Assembly (NCBI GenBank): GCA_030624545.1
Contig: JAUXJX010000087.1
Span: 1-7,349, forward strand
Source of the DNA: Bacteroidota bacterium
GTDB taxonomy: Bacteria > Zhuqueibacterota > JdFR-76 > DREG01
Length of the DNA stretch: 7,349 nucleotides
Direction: 5' to 3'
Both the position numbers and the translations under genes were made by a program. Below are positions 7,003 to 7,349 of the stretch, one piece after another. How positions within the stretch are numbered: position 1 is the stretch's first letter; every line of letters starts with the position of its first letter. The notes below the pieces were generated by a model. It did no database searches. It worked only from the letters and a program-made list of their open reading frames with translations, and was not told the DNA's origin.

Positions 7003-7040
7003 ATGAAGAATAGAAATGTCGAAAAATGACTCCCTCAGGT

Positions 7041-7331
7041 CTATTTCTCAGTGTCTTTCTTTCCTTCTGATTTGGGATTGGAACTCGGCTCTTCTGGAGA
7101 TTTGGTCTTGTCCGGTTGGGCTTTCTTCTTGTCCGAAGATTCCGGTTTCTTGTTCTTGTAATCCGTTATGTAGAATCCACTCCCCTTGAAGATCAGTCCC
7201 GCACCTGCACTAAACATTTTGCTGACCCCTCCTCCACATTCCGGACAGCTCCCCACTGGGTCAGCTTTAATCGACTGAAATACTTCGAACTCATGTTCGC
7301 AATCAAGGCAACGATATTCATACGTAGGCAT
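7041..7331 (-). CDS. FmdB-family zinc-ribbon protein
   Basis: This 96-residue protein begins MPTYEYRCLDCEHEFE, the diagnostic N-terminus of the FmdB (CxxC_CxxC_SSSS) regulatory-protein family, and has two zinc knuckles, C8-x2-C11 and C29-x2-C32, expected to bind one zinc ion. The family continues with LIFKGSGFYITDYK (46-59), also conserved. Residues 60-96 are a low-complexity, mostly charged Lys/Ser/Pro/Glu tail without predicted fold; such tails are common in the family. The role of FmdB proteins is poorly defined; the name comes from a putative regulator of a formamidase/amidase operon in Methylophilus, and a DNA- or protein-binding role is only assumed. GAAGGA eight bases before ATG 7331 supports the start. 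Its 287-bp gap to hsp20 and a promoter candidate in that gap suggest it is not an obligatory part of the chaperone operon. Confidence 0.9.
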   Translation of the reverse strand: MPTYEYRCLDCEHEFEVFQSIKADPVGSCPECGGGVSKMFSAGAGLIFKGSGFYITDYKNKKPESSDKKKAQPDKTKSPEEPSSNPKSEGKKDTEK

Positions 7332-7349
7332 TGAGCAATTCCTTCGTCA

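Noticed and set aside
6242..7040. CIRCE operator (TTAGCACTC-N9-GAGTGCTAA) or sigma32 promoter upstream of hsp20 or dnaK
   Set aside because: I looked on both strands of the gaps upstream of hsp20 and dnaK and found no acceptable match.

Overview
The window carries six real genes, all on the minus strand. Read in transcription order (right to left) they are an FmdB-type zinc-ribbon protein (7331-7041), a small heat-shock protein Hsp20 (6753-6334), the Hsp70 chaperone DnaK (6241-4322), the disaggregase ClpB (4218-1606), a TPR lipoprotein (1524-1006), and the N-terminal 286 residues of a short BatD-like membrane protein (858 to beyond position 1). No plus-strand gene, RNA gene, insertion sequence or CRISPR array was found.

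The organism is a Gram-negative-type (diderm) bacterium of intermediate GC. The lipoprotein resembles BamD/YbgF-type outer-membrane lipoproteins, and the partial gene belongs to the Bat (Bacteroides aerotolerance) family. DnaK has the N-terminus and the acidic DADFEVIDD tail that I associate with the Bacteroidetes-Chlorobi (FCB) group and nearby phyla such as Calditrichota/KSB1. That assignment is an inference from remembered family patterns and was not tested.

Functionally, the centre is a compact protein-rescue cluster. Hsp20 holds unfolding proteins, DnaK binds exposed hydrophobic segments and recruits ClpB, and ClpB threads aggregated chains through its pore so that DnaK can refold them. 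The DnaK partners DnaJ and GrpE are not in the window. The gene gaps are 92 bp (hsp20-dnaK), 103 bp (dnaK-clpB), 81 bp (clpB-lipoprotein) and 147 bp (lipoprotein-bat). A shared transcript from an hsp20 promoter is plausible, with a 9-bp hairpin between dnaK and clpB that could trim or attenuate it. A hairpin followed by eight T residues after the lipoprotein gene probably separates the chaperone unit from the Bat unit.

The longest gene-free stretch is 6754-7040 (287 bp), the hsp20 leader. It holds a sigma70-like promoter candidate, an imperfect 16-bp direct repeat, a strong AGGAGG motif inside a weak hairpin, a possible 37-codon leader ORF overlapping the hsp20 start, and an upstream segment complementary to the hsp20 ribosome binding site. 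This is the most interesting part of the window for heat-responsive control. The coding content is conserved housekeeping and stress genes; I see no convincing sign of an undescribed system.
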